The notes under the pieces: generated by a model | Databases searched by the model: none | What the model was told of the DNA's origin: nothing | The model's input: the letters and a program-made list of their open reading frames with translations, nothing else | In this document: positions 29,123-38,487 of the stretch, in pieces | Layout of the letters: each line of letters starts with the position of its first letter | Position numbering within the stretch: position 1 is the stretch's first letter | Source: Flavipsychrobacter sp. | GTDB taxonomy: Bacteria; Bacteroidota; Bacteroidia; Chitinophagales; Chitinophagaceae | Assembly (NCBI GenBank): GCA_016786615.1 | Contig: JAEUVX010000002.1 | Coordinates: forward strand, 1 to 64,000 | Length of the DNA stretch: 64,000 nucleotides | Direction: 5' to 3' | Position numbers and translations under genes: made by a program

Positions 29123-30850
29123 CTATACTTTTAAGTGTTCTTTCAAGTCTTTTACTTTATCGATAGCATCCTTCAACTCCGCCCTATGTAAAGGGTTATC
29201 AGAGTGGTGCGAGGCGGGGTTCAATATTCGGTCTAAAATCTCGTCGATGTCTTCAAGGACTTTCTCCTTAATTAGGTTTTTGCCAGACATTTCAACAAAA
29301 AGGTTAAGCATATATCTCTTATATGAGTTGAGCCGTGCAATTTCTCCGGGTAATAATGTCGCATCACTTTCAAAATCTGTTGTGATTTTTCTTACTTTTT
29401 CGATATCCCAATCTTTAATAAAGGTTCTTTTAAATTTAGCGTAGTTCTCGGCCACAACCAGGTTATAAGCCTCGCTTATTTTTTGTTTAAGGCTAACAAA
29501 GCCTCTCGCAGTATTCTTCATTTCAGGATCGACAAAAGAAGCCAGAATAGCTTCGGCCTCCAACCTGAGATTGTTACCAGCGTTTTCAAACTCATTTTGT
29601 TCAAAATTCTTTATGGCTGTTTGTAACGGTGTAAGATTTTCCTGGACGCTGGGGGCTTTGTTCTGATTTTCGTCCCTGTGGAAATCAAAATACACCCAAT
29701 CTTCATCATTTGTATTGCGTCGAATTAGATTAAAAAAGCCCTTATCATGCGTTAATATAAATTTCTGAAACTGGTCAAAAAACCGTAAGTCTTCTTTCTC
29801 CTCTTTGTTCAAAAAGAGCCGAACGATATCCATTCGATTTGATAAATCTAAGCTAATCAACATATCGTCAAGAACCAGAATTTTGAACTTTGATTCAGCA
29901 AGCGGTCGAGTTCTAAGGGCTCCGATACGCACCCCAATCGCAATGCGTGTAAGTTGGGCTTCATTCAAGAAAGATTGGACGCGTTCAAGCCTGTGCCAGT
30001 TTCCAACTTTGTTTTCGTCATACAACTCGACATCAAGTTTGATTTGCAACTGATCATGTCTATATCCCTGTTTTTGCACGTCCCATATTCTCGCTCTCAC
30101 AAGTTCGAAAGTGAACTTTTTTGCAAACTTTAGAGAAATTCGTACGACATCCTTACCGTCAAAAAAGTGATCCTTTAAAAATGCGTTAGCGTTGGTTGTT
30201 ATCTCATCCAACAAATTTTGAATTTTATCATTTAGATTACCGAGCTGCGTTTCATAATTACTGCGCCTTCCAGAAGATACAGCGTATCCCCTCGGAGTTT
30301 TGGGAATATCGGTGGTAGGCTTAACTATAATATCATCGAGCCAATTCTGCGTACCGTCTGTCAAGAACGGGAAAATATCGCGTTCAAAAACAGGCCATAA
30401 ATTGACCTCCTCCTTATGTGATGCGCGGTAAAAATTATGCAGTAGCTTATAATTGATGAAATCACTGGATAGATTCAACTCCTGAATAAGAGTGTCTGTT
30501 GATTTATTTGTATTGATGGTACCATGTGAGATTGTATAGACGTCCTCCTTACTTGTTTCTTCATCAATGGCAATCAATTTCAAAAATGAATCGTCTGTTT
30601 CCGGTAGAAATACATTTCTTAGCGTCTGATGGGTGGCCGTGTCAGAAGTAACATAGTTTTTAAAGTATTTTTGTATTTCATCATTCTTCTTTATACTACT
30701 TTGAAGCAGTGTATAAAGTGCCCAAAAGAACGAAGATTTTCCCGAACCGTTGTTCCCGTAAACTAAAACGTTCTTCCTATTTATTGGAAACACTTCTTCT
30801 TTCTGAAATGCTTTGAAATTCTGTATTCTAATTTCTTTTATGCGCTTCAT
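29123..30850 (-). CDS. RecF/SMC-like AAA ATPase, third gene of a defence-like operon
   Basis: The 575-residue protein begins RIKEIRIQNFKAFQKEEVF, the typical start of RecF/OLD/SMC-type ATPases. It has Walker A GNNGSGKSS (32-40) and a distal Walker B with ILVLDDMLISLD near residue 330, separated by a helical insert. No TOPRIM or HNH nuclease domain is evident. The C-terminus contains RILNPASHHSDNPLHRAEL, a His-rich motif seen in ATPases of restriction and abortive-infection loci. Its ATG overlaps the stop of the methylase gene (ATGA), which indicates translational coupling. In this setting it may sense DNA ends or phage intermediates; that is inference. It is the last gene of the operon. Confidence 0.8.
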   Translation of the reverse strand: MKRIKEIRIQNFKAFQKEEVFPINRKNVLVYGNNGSGKSSFFWALYTLLQSSIKKNDEIQKYFKNYVTSDTATHQTLRNVFLPETDDSFLKLIAIDEETSKEDVYTISHGTINTNKSTDTLIQELNLSSDFINYKLLHNFYRASHKEEVNLWPVFERDIFPFLTDGTQNWLDDIIVKPTTDIPKTPRGYAVSSGRRSNYETQLGNLNDKIQNLLDEITTNANAFLKDHFFDGKDVVRISLKFAKKFTFELVRARIWDVQKQGYRHDQLQIKLDVELYDENKVGNWHRLERVQSFLNEAQLTRIAIGVRIGALRTRPLAESKFKILVLDDMLISLDLSNRMDIVRLFLNKEEKEDLRFFDQFQKFILTHDKGFFNLIRRNTNDEDWVYFDFHRDENQNKAPSVQENLTPLQTAIKNFEQNEFENAGNNLRLEAEAILASFVDPEMKNTARGFVSLKQKISEAYNLVVAENYAKFKRTFIKDWDIEKVRKITTDFESDATLLPGEIARLNSYKRYMLNLFVEMSGKNLIKEKVLEDIDEILDRILNPASHHSDNPLHRAELKDAIDKVKDLKEHLKV

Positions 30851-33800
30851 ATCGTTTCAAGAATTGTTTTTAGTATTTCAGGGCTTCTGACAGAAAATAG
30901 TTTAATGCGGTCGCGAACTTTATTGTCTGGGCTTGACCATTTCGCATGAAGATAATTAGCAAGTAAACCCAAATTGTCAAAATCTTCGCTGGAAAGACTC
31001 CTTTGGGTGTTTTCGACGTCAGATTTAACAAATTCAAAAATGTTTATTTCCTCTTCGAACATGTGCTCGCCAAAGTAAAGCTCAAAAAACAAACCGTTAG
31101 CAACTTCATCAAAGAGCTGGAACTTAGAAGAACCTGCAGTCGCTGACAAAAGACCGTGAAAAATTCTAAAGAGGTCCTCATACTCAGGTCCAGGCTTTTT
31201 TATAAACGTGCTTTTTAGATTGGGAGCAGAGTACAGCAAATAACCACCTGCCATTCGTAGTCCATCAAAAAAGCAGCTAAATACAAAATGAAATAGTTTC
31301 GAATTAACCCAGACTGCTACATACTCCGGGCGAAAGCCCTTTTTAAACGAGTGAATACAATTTGTGTTGATTGAAGCATATTCGCCATTCTTGTCATAAA
31401 AGGCTTCAAGCTTTAATGCAATTTTAGCAACTATAATTTTAGGACTACGGTAGAGCTTAAGTCGTTGCTGGGAAACGCGCTTTATGTCTTCGCGCAAATA
31501 TGGCATCAGATACGTTTCGCCTTTGTCGGTTAGCTTTTCCTTGCCCCATAGCGGAAGATAGCTGTCAATCGTGCCCGTATTGACTAGTTTAAGTCCTGAT
31601 TCTTCATTTATCAGCTTGTGGTAGTCATCTGCCTCCTTAGCTGTGGAGGTTGCATTTATTACGCCGCAATCTGATAAGGGCACAGCCTGGGTGAGCATCC
31701 TTTTTACAATGCTGATTTTGCTATTTAGAAGGAAGCCCCATATTTTTCCAGGCAATAGTTCTAAATCTGCAACATCGTTAAACCAAGAATCGACCACCGA
31801 GAACTTTTTGTCGAACTTCTTAACCTCTATAAAATCGTTCAACGCATCCCTACGGGCAATAAGAGTGACAATCGGGTAAGTTGATGCAGCCTCAAAAACC
31901 TGTACGGAAGAAAAATCAGAGATTGATCTGATAGAATATTCACGATGAATGAATTCTCTGAGCGCTTCACCGTAGCTTGCGGACAAAAACCTATTAGGCG
32001 TAATGTAACAAAGAGATCCGTCACGGCTGAGAGCTTTAAGACCAAATTCAATGAAAAGAATATAGATATCAATAGTACCTTTTGCAGACTCGTACCCTTC
32101 TTTTAGCTTTTCATATTTATCACCAAGCTTCTTTTTTAATTCATTGGCATTAATATATGGTGGGTTACCGATGACGATATCGAAACCTTCAGTTACATCA
32201 AACATCCACTCACCATCGAAGAACACAGAGGAGGCGTTTTGATCGTACGGGTCCCAGCCAGATAGCTTTTCCGCTGTGTCAGTAGCCCAACCTGCCTTCT
32301 GGAGTTCAACCGCTATGCCTGCACGCAGCTCCTGGTCAAGCTGTCGATACTTGAGCTTGGTTTCTTTGCTTTTGGCACTAAATAGCTTATGTCGAACAGC
32401 TTTTAGCTTAGCCTCTAGCACCTTTACTTCGTCAGTTTCATATAAGCTTAACTGAACATCGGGCTTTTCTATCCCTATAAGTGTATTCGCTGCAACAAAT
32501 TTGGTCTCAAGGTTCGGTAATGGACGGATACCAAAGTTCGGCTTATTGCTGTCAACCTTCTGTTCCACTACCAAGGAAATAAAAAACCGCAGCTTTGAAA
32601 TTTGCGTCGCTATTGGCTGAATATCGACTCCGTATATGCAGTTCTCTATTAAAAACAATTTACGTGCATAGTCAGGATCATTAATACTCTGGTCAAATGC
32701 CTCATTGATTTCGAGCAGTCGTTCCGTACGAGCATCCTTGTTTTCTATTTCGAACGCAGCTTTCGACTCTTGTTCAGCTTTCTTTAGTTGTACGTCTTTC
32801 CAAATTTTATTATCCGGGTCGAGTTTTTGCAAAACATGAACCATTTTCTGCAAAGCCCCCATAGGAAAGGCGCCCGAGCCACAAGCTGGATCAAGAATTG
32901 TACATTCACTCAAAGCCTTTATGATTTCATGTTTTATCTCGCGAGTGTCGCCGAACGGTACCCGCTTATCAAATGAAGTCAAAACGCGCAAATCGTTCTC
33001 TAAATTATTCGCATCGAGGCCGGTTTGCGAAAGCCGCTTTTTAAGAAAAGCGATAAGGCTTTCATCAACCATGTAGTTAACAATCTCACGCGGGGTATAA
33101 TAAGACCCCGTTTGTTTGCGAGCAGTACTTTTGGTTTCAGGGTTGTAACTCGCTAGCAGATTTTCAAATACCTTTCCCAAAAGTTCGGGGTCTAAGGCAA
33201 CATCTTCTTCAATTGGCGTGTTCTCGGTTATCGTAAACTTATAGGACTTAAGAATGTTAATAAGCCCTTTAACTGCGGCATTCTTGTACTTTTTATCTGC
33301 AATCCCGACGATGTCGCTCAGGTCTGCATGTTCCTCTAGTCCAAAGAACAGATAATCAGGGACAATTAGCTGCTCACCCTTTATCATTTGGTCCGAGAAG
33401 CCATCAATGTAAACATTGTTGAATTTGTCGTCCAAACATTCAAAGAGGCCACCATTCAAGAACGGCACAGTACTGTTTAATTTCTCCAGGAATTTCTCTG
33501 GCTGTTTAAAGTACTGCCTGTAGCGCATGAGATAGTCAATTCCTCTATGCGTCCCGTACCCTTCACCGCGGAAATCACGTTTCCGCTTGTCCAGATTGTC
33601 ACTCTCAATTGGACAGTTCAAGGTGGCAAAAAACAAATTCTGCAATATTGCTTTATAGTAGACACTGTGTTTGTTCGAATCCTTAAACATCCCTTCGTCA
33701 TGAAAAGGAGATATTTCTTTAAGAATATCTTTCTGCAATGTGTCTAACTCAAACAGGTCTTCAGGAATTAATTTCTTTTCTTTAATAAACCAAACAAATA

Positions 33801-34587
33801 GCAAACGTGTCAGCAATCGAATAACATTAGTCGCATTGTGTTCGTGTACTAAGTCGTCCAGTTTCATCTTTTTTACAAAAGCATCATGCGATGTTGGAGC
33901 ACCTGGAAAACTAACATTTTGAATTGCCCAAAAGTACCATGACGATAGCTCTTGATAGAACTTCTTATTCAGGACATTGACACTAAAGACTTGCTGCCAG
34001 TATTCGTATAGTTTTGAAAACGAATTAATCTTCAAGCTCCCGGAAGTTGGAATCTTTAATCCAGACAAAATCCTTTCGTGACCGGAATGTGGCTGATCGA
34101 CATCAACATCTCTGAGCAATGTGACCTTTCCAGCCTTTTCACCCTCCCTCCATTCTTGCCTATACTTCAGACGTTCTGTATTCGCAAAAGCTATGTAGTG
34201 TTCATACTTAAAAACCACGATAACCGGCGTATAATAAAATTCGCGATTAAATGATCTTGCTATTTCTGCAAGTTGAGCGCGTGTCGGAAGCAGCCCATTC
34301 GCACGTGCCTTTAGGGTAATGCCAAAAATCAGTATGCCGTCGTAGTCTGATTTAATCTGTTCAATATGAAGGCTTGTTCCACCACTAAAGGCGCTGTCAT
34401 CCACCATCCCGACAAAGTACACGTCGTCAATTAATGCAAAGGCATCGCTTTCCTTATAGGTATCTTTAAGTATTTCCTGAACAGTAGTAGAGTCTTGGGT
34501 AACGTAATTGACAGGCACGTTTAGATCGCTAAAGAACATTTTTAGCGCTTCAACAAAATTGCTCTGCTTAAAAGCCGAAAGTCTCAT
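30847..34587 (-). CDS. Large Eco57I-like adenine-specific DNA methylase (PglX/DrmMI/type IIG-like)
   Basis: This is a 1246-residue protein. The SAM-binding motif DPACGSGAFPMG begins at residue 566 and the catalytic motif NPPY at 808-811, in the order of N6-adenine methylases of the Eco57I, PglX and DrmMI type. Residues 1-180 form a separate alpha/beta region (FALIDDVYFVGMVDD, then TPVIVVFKYEHYIAF) that could be a nuclease-like or recognition module; I cannot identify catalytic residues. A C-terminal part (about 960-1150) would recognise the target sequence. It is the middle gene, 3 nt after the helicase and overlapping the ATPase. Expected role: host DNA marking, possibly combined with restriction of unmodified DNA. 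Confidence 0.88.
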   Translation of the reverse strand: MRLSAFKQSNFVEALKMFFSDLNVPVNYVTQDSTTVQEILKDTYKESDAFALIDDVYFVGMVDDSAFSGGTSLHIEQIKSDYDGILIFGITLKARANGLLPTRAQLAEIARSFNREFYYTPVIVVFKYEHYIAFANTERLKYRQEWREGEKAGKVTLLRDVDVDQPHSGHERILSGLKIPTSGSLKINSFSKLYEYWQQVFSVNVLNKKFYQELSSWYFWAIQNVSFPGAPTSHDAFVKKMKLDDLVHEHNATNVIRLLTRLLFVWFIKEKKLIPEDLFELDTLQKDILKEISPFHDEGMFKDSNKHSVYYKAILQNLFFATLNCPIESDNLDKRKRDFRGEGYGTHRGIDYLMRYRQYFKQPEKFLEKLNSTVPFLNGGLFECLDDKFNNVYIDGFSDQMIKGEQLIVPDYLFFGLEEHADLSDIVGIADKKYKNAAVKGLINILKSYKFTITENTPIEEDVALDPELLGKVFENLLASYNPETKSTARKQTGSYYTPREIVNYMVDESLIAFLKKRLSQTGLDANNLENDLRVLTSFDKRVPFGDTREIKHEIIKALSECTILDPACGSGAFPMGALQKMVHVLQKLDPDNKIWKDVQLKKAEQESKAAFEIENKDARTERLLEINEAFDQSINDPDYARKLFLIENCIYGVDIQPIATQISKLRFFISLVVEQKVDSNKPNFGIRPLPNLETKFVAANTLIGIEKPDVQLSLYETDEVKVLEAKLKAVRHKLFSAKSKETKLKYRQLDQELRAGIAVELQKAGWATDTAEKLSGWDPYDQNASSVFFDGEWMFDVTEGFDIVIGNPPYINANELKKKLGDKYEKLKEGYESAKGTIDIYILFIEFGLKALSRDGSLCYITPNRFLSASYGEALREFIHREYSIRSISDFSSVQVFEAASTYPIVTLIARRDALNDFIEVKKFDKKFSVVDSWFNDVADLELLPGKIWGFLLNSKISIVKRMLTQAVPLSDCGVINATSTAKEADDYHKLINEESGLKLVNTGTIDSYLPLWGKEKLTDKGETYLMPYLREDIKRVSQQRLKLYRSPKIIVAKIALKLEAFYDKNGEYASINTNCIHSFKKGFRPEYVAVWVNSKLFHFVFSCFFDGLRMAGGYLLYSAPNLKSTFIKKPGPEYEDLFRIFHGLLSATAGSSKFQLFDEVANGLFFELYFGEHMFEEEINIFEFVKSDVENTQRSLSSEDFDNLGLLANYLHAKWSSPDNKVRDRIKLFSVRSPEILKTILETI

Positions 34588-34590
34588 ATT

Positions 34591-37500
34591 CTAAACCGTT
34601 ACTAAAAACCAAGTTATTAAATCAAAGTTGCCAATTTGAAATTTCTCTTCAACAGACTTATTCTCACGTATTCGAGAAACCGCACCTTTGTCACCCTTTC
34701 TAAGTTTTGACAGGATGTCTTTGGCTTCAAAGCCCATTGTCTTTTTCGTTGAGCCATCCTCAAGCGCATGCTCTTCTGATATTTGGCGATTAAGCCATCC
34801 CTGAATAGCAGAGGCAAGTTTCTGTATAGCAATTGGGTCTCCCTTATCAATCTCATCAGGAATAAAGCGCTGCTCACCCTTATGGTTCGCCAAGGCATCT
34901 AATACGTCTTTTTGATTAAGCAATACCTGTTTGCCATTGGTATCTATATACACTAAATCGAAGATTTGATACTTGTGATCCTTGGCTTTTGGTGGCTTTG
35001 TTGGATAGCCAAGTAAAGCAATAAGCCCGTTCGCGCTGCATAATTCATTACTTGTTTGAAAACCCGTATAAACGGCGTTAGGCATTTTCAAATATTTGTC
35101 TTTGTCCCGGTTAAGTTCGTCCATTAAATCCTGGCGGTACTGCTCCAAAGACAAGTTGTCAAATCCAAATGTCTCTTCACCTTCTAAATCGTCAAATGTT
35201 AACTGCATTTGCTCCAGCATGCGGTTCTTCATCCGTTGGTCTAGCGATTCATCACGAACCATTTCCTGGAATGTATCAGAAAAATCATGGTCAACCTCGG
35301 CACCGGCAAGTTTCATCGCTGCCATTCGATGTTCAATCCGGCCTTGAAGGTTCAGATAAGAATTGATATTGTTTGAGGGCCAAAAATTGATTCCGAATAT
35401 TTGCTTGTTAGGGCTGCCAAGTCGATCAATTCGCCCCATACGTTGGATTATTCGGACCGGGTTCCAATGAATATCGTAGTTAATCACCATATCCGCATCC
35501 TGTAGATTCTGCCCTTCACTCAAGGCATCAGTAGCTATGAGTATGTCAAATGGATTTTGCAATTTTTCTAACACCTTTGGATGCTTCTCTGCAATCCATT
35601 CCAGCCATTCCTGATAGCCATCCAAGCCCTTGTTACTAGTCTTAAAATCCCACTCACACTCCCTGAATAGTTTTGTGTAAGGAGCAAAACGTTCGAGAAT
35701 AGGCTCAAAGTTGTTCGTCTCCTCTTTTGAATCACTCGTTAGTGAACCTGAACCAGATACCATCGCTAACTTATCGAACCCTCTCGATTTTAACTGAGTG
35801 AACAAATATTGAGCGGTGTCACGGTAGACTGTAAAAATTACGACCTTCGGATTATTATTGTTAGCCCCAAGGTTTCTTTTTTTATTAATTTCTTTAATTA
35901 AAGTCTGAACCTTATCGTCCTCAGAACGTAGATTTCCAGGCCTGATAAGTTCTGCGTTTATTTTGCTTTCGAATTTCTGCAGATTGACAAAAATATTGTC
36001 CAATGCGTCCAAGTCTCTTTTAAGATCCCTTTTAAAAATATCCAGATTGCCTGCGGCGTCTATTTCCAAAAGTTGAATTTTTCGCTTTTTGCCTAGTGTT
36101 AAATCAACCAAATCATCCTGAAAATCGTCGTCCTCAAATAGGTCTGAATTCTCGTTTGTTGAAAGACTAGTTGGTCGTCCATCCTGATAGACTTTGATTT
36201 TATCAAGGGCATCTTGATGGTGGTCTTTAATCTTCTTAACAGTCGCATAGAATGAATACCAAGAAGACTCCAACCTCTTTACCATTAAGATGTAAATCAT
36301 TTTTACAAGAAAGCGGTCCCTTTGCCGTTCATCATGTAAGACATCGTGATCGGCCAGACTTTCATCATTCAAGTAAAAGGATGGCTGATAAGCTGATAAC
36401 ATCGGAGGGAAATGGTCGAATAATTCTTCGAACGATTCAAAGTTTCCCAATTGGCTCGGTGTAACAAAAAGATTTACTGGTTTTGACTTGACTGGAAATG
36501 AAAGATTAGATTGCTCTCCCTCAATCATTTTCCGGGTCCTTGCAACAATCAGTGAGTCTGTCAGCGTGAAAAAATTCGCAGGTAATTTTTTGATGAAGTC
36601 GCCGATTTGAGGTGAAGGCTGTTCACGCCAGTCGTTGAATGCCTTTTGTGCAGTTCTAAAGGAATAATCAATGTTTTTAACACCTAAAGTTTCATCAAAA
36701 GCTTTAGCGTCGCCCTTTGCAATCAATTTGAACTGATTGCGAATGTCGTTAAGTGAATTGTTTATTGGTGTAGCAGAAAGTAAGAGCACTTTTACGTCGT
36801 CGTTCTTCTTCAGAATTTCATCGAGCAAGAACTTGTACCGGTTCGACTTGTCGTTTCTCAGGTTATGGCTCTCATCTATCACTACAAGCTTTGGCTTATA
36901 GTTTGTAAATGATTTATCCGCCCGGTCAAAATACTTTTCGAGCCGCTCATTATTCATATCGGTATGAAAACGGAGAAAAAAATCGAATTGATCCTTTTCG
37001 AATTTTGAACCGTGGTGCTTTAGGTAGCGTCTCCAATTATGCTCCAACTTCTTAGGACACAAAAGAATGATTTCGCGACCTTGTAACTGAAAGAACTTAA
37101 TTACGGCTAGAGCACTCCACGTCTTGCCAAGGCCAACGGCGTCTGCCAGTATCGCGCCATTATACTTCTGGAGCATACGGATAAGGCTCAATACACCTTT
37201 CTTTTGAAACTCATACAGAGAATTGTAGACAACCGAATTTTCTAACCGGCCTATTTGACGATTGAACTCAGGATCGTTTTCGGCATCCAACAGTTGCCCA
37301 CCAAACAGTTCAAACAACACTTTGTAATAGAGCTCACGAGGGGTATACTTAACGAATATCCGTTCTATTTCCTCAATCAGATATTGCTTAAAGTCAATTT
37401 TTCGCTTTGTACCATCGTTACTGACGATGGTCTTTTCTTTATGGGCCTGTGGTCGTCGCCATAAATTCTCAAACCAGTCTACAAGCTCTTTATATTGGCT

Positions 37501-37977
37501 GTTGTTTCCCGTTTCAGCAATATTGAGTTCAACGTTACTTGTTGATTTCAGTCCAATGCCTGCTTCGGTCAAATTCGAACTACCGGTGACGAAGTACTTA
37601 TTTCTGTCGTCATTTTTTTCCGGAGTGAATAAGTAACATTTAGCATGACAGAAGTTTGGTTCGAGAGTTTTAGCTGTAACTTTATCTTGTTTCAAAAAAC
37701 GCACGGCCTCCTGTGAAAGGTGGCTTAACTTCAATGCAGCTTCAATGCTGATATTTTCGTTCAGTAAATCTAAAGGACGGCTTTCTTCGCTGTCGATATT
37801 AACTATATCACCTAATACAAGCCTGATTTCTGATATCTTGTCATTTACCTCTTTTGATAGCCAGGCAAGAGCACCTACCGTAAAATACCCCGTAACAATA
37901 TCTATTTTCCCGGCCTCGGTGTAAGAAGAAATCCATTCGTGTACTTTAAGATTATCATTTTCATTATCTATTAACAT
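34591..37977 (-). CDS. SNF2-family helicase with N-terminal phospholipase-D-like domain
   Basis: The 1128-residue protein fuses two units. Residues 1-175 are PLD-like: H111-x-K113 and GSSN at 132-135 form one HKD-type half-site, as in PLD nucleases that act as dimers. Residues 250-920 are a SNF2-type ATPase with Walker A DAVGLGKTWS (K285), DESH (368-371), SATPINN, and a second RecA lobe with SEGQNLQDADMVINYD and QRMGRIDRLG. The C-terminal 200 residues are uncharacterised. The combination matches a DrmD-like translocase carrying its own DrmC-like PLD domain. It is the first gene of the operon, preceded by a TATATTTG promoter element. Confidence 0.88.
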   Translation of the reverse strand: MLIDNENDNLKVHEWISSYTEAGKIDIVTGYFTVGALAWLSKEVNDKISEIRLVLGDIVNIDSEESRPLDLLNENISIEAALKLSHLSQEAVRFLKQDKVTAKTLEPNFCHAKCYLFTPEKNDDRNKYFVTGSSNLTEAGIGLKSTSNVELNIAETGNNSQYKELVDWFENLWRRPQAHKEKTIVSNDGTKRKIDFKQYLIEEIERIFVKYTPRELYYKVLFELFGGQLLDAENDPEFNRQIGRLENSVVYNSLYEFQKKGVLSLIRMLQKYNGAILADAVGLGKTWSALAVIKFFQLQGREIILLCPKKLEHNWRRYLKHHGSKFEKDQFDFFLRFHTDMNNERLEKYFDRADKSFTNYKPKLVVIDESHNLRNDKSNRYKFLLDEILKKNDDVKVLLLSATPINNSLNDIRNQFKLIAKGDAKAFDETLGVKNIDYSFRTAQKAFNDWREQPSPQIGDFIKKLPANFFTLTDSLIVARTRKMIEGEQSNLSFPVKSKPVNLFVTPSQLGNFESFEELFDHFPPMLSAYQPSFYLNDESLADHDVLHDERQRDRFLVKMIYILMVKRLESSWYSFYATVKKIKDHHQDALDKIKVYQDGRPTSLSTNENSDLFEDDDFQDDLVDLTLGKKRKIQLLEIDAAGNLDIFKRDLKRDLDALDNIFVNLQKFESKINAELIRPGNLRSEDDKVQTLIKEINKKRNLGANNNNPKVVIFTVYRDTAQYLFTQLKSRGFDKLAMVSGSGSLTSDSKEETNNFEPILERFAPYTKLFRECEWDFKTSNKGLDGYQEWLEWIAEKHPKVLEKLQNPFDILIATDALSEGQNLQDADMVINYDIHWNPVRIIQRMGRIDRLGSPNKQIFGINFWPSNNINSYLNLQGRIEHRMAAMKLAGAEVDHDFSDTFQEMVRDESLDQRMKNRMLEQMQLTFDDLEGEETFGFDNLSLEQYRQDLMDELNRDKDKYLKMPNAVYTGFQTSNELCSANGLIALLGYPTKPPKAKDHKYQIFDLVYIDTNGKQVLLNQKDVLDALANHKGEQRFIPDEIDKGDPIAIQKLASAIQGWLNRQISEEHALEDGSTKKTMGFEAKDILSKLRKGDKGAVSRIRENKSVEEKFQIGNFDLITWFLVTV

Positions 37978-38036
37978 CGAAGCGCCCGATTAGGTGTTTT
38001 TAAAAGGATGATTTAATTCCATCTTTTGATTACGCA

Positions 38037-38044
38037 CAAATATA
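38037..38044 (-). promoter_or_regulatory. Candidate -7 element of the helicase-methylase-ATPase operon
   Basis: The minus strand reads TATATTTG, an exact TAnnTTTG match, about 60 nt before the helicase ATG. No TTTG is present at the proper distance upstream. Confidence 0.45.
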
Positions 38045-38198
38045 GCAATACAGAATAATTAACTCTTTGTAATAGAGATTCATTTACTCGCTCTAATATT
38101 TCAATGCTGCTGTAAACGGTAGGTAAAAGACTATCCCGCTTTTTGCTCAATACCAAATCAAATCCATAGTTAATTAGTGCTTGTTATTTGCCCTTTTC

Positions 38199-38338
38199 AT
38201 TCGGTTTGCGAAGCGGGAGGACGAATGCAACCTGGTAACTCAGGTTGGACATGAGGATGGGAGTGAGTAAACGGAATGCCAGTACATTATTCGTCAAATA
38301 ATCCAAGAGGGGTAAGGCGATAGCCTTTTGCCTCTTGC
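38199..38338. ncRNA. Run of three stem-loops, candidate structured RNA or DNA element
   Basis: CATTCG pairs with CGAATG across 18 nt. AACCTG pairs with CAGGTT across 6 nt. CAAGAGG pairs with CCTCTTG and encloses AAGGC-gata-GCCTT, giving a two-part stem with a 3x3 internal loop. The loops follow each other within 140 nt in a region without a gene. Which strand would be transcribed is unclear, and it could be an origin or recombination site rather than RNA. Confidence 0.4.
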
Positions 38339-38374
38339 AATTGAGAGCTTGATTTGCGTTCAAAAGCCATCGTT

Positions 38375-38477
38375 TTACGACAATATAATCAATTTTTTAT
38401 GTCGCAATATTGAATTACGACATAAAATGTGCTTTAATTGTCGTTATTGTGTCGTAATTTGCAATTATATGTCGTAA
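38375..38477 (+). promoter_or_regulatory. Operator array: six TGTCGTAA-type sites before the Fic gene
   Basis: TTACGACA lies at 38375 and 38415 (inverse orientation). TGTCGCAA is at 38400, TGTCGTTA at 38439, and TGTCGTAA at 38450 and 38470. Each copy has at most one mismatch. The last ends 10 nt before the Fic ATG. Such density just upstream of a protein with an N-terminal winged-helix region suggests autoregulation. Confidence 0.7.
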
Positions 38478-38487
38478 TAGTTAATTC

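Larger units (their letters stand above)
37978..38487. other. 510-nt non-coding region between the defence-like operon and the fic gene
   Basis: It contains a -7 promoter element for the helicase operon, a run of three stem-loops around 38.2-38.34 kb, and six TGTCGTAA-type sites before the Fic ATG, each listed separately. I found no convincing reading frame in it. Confidence 0.7.
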
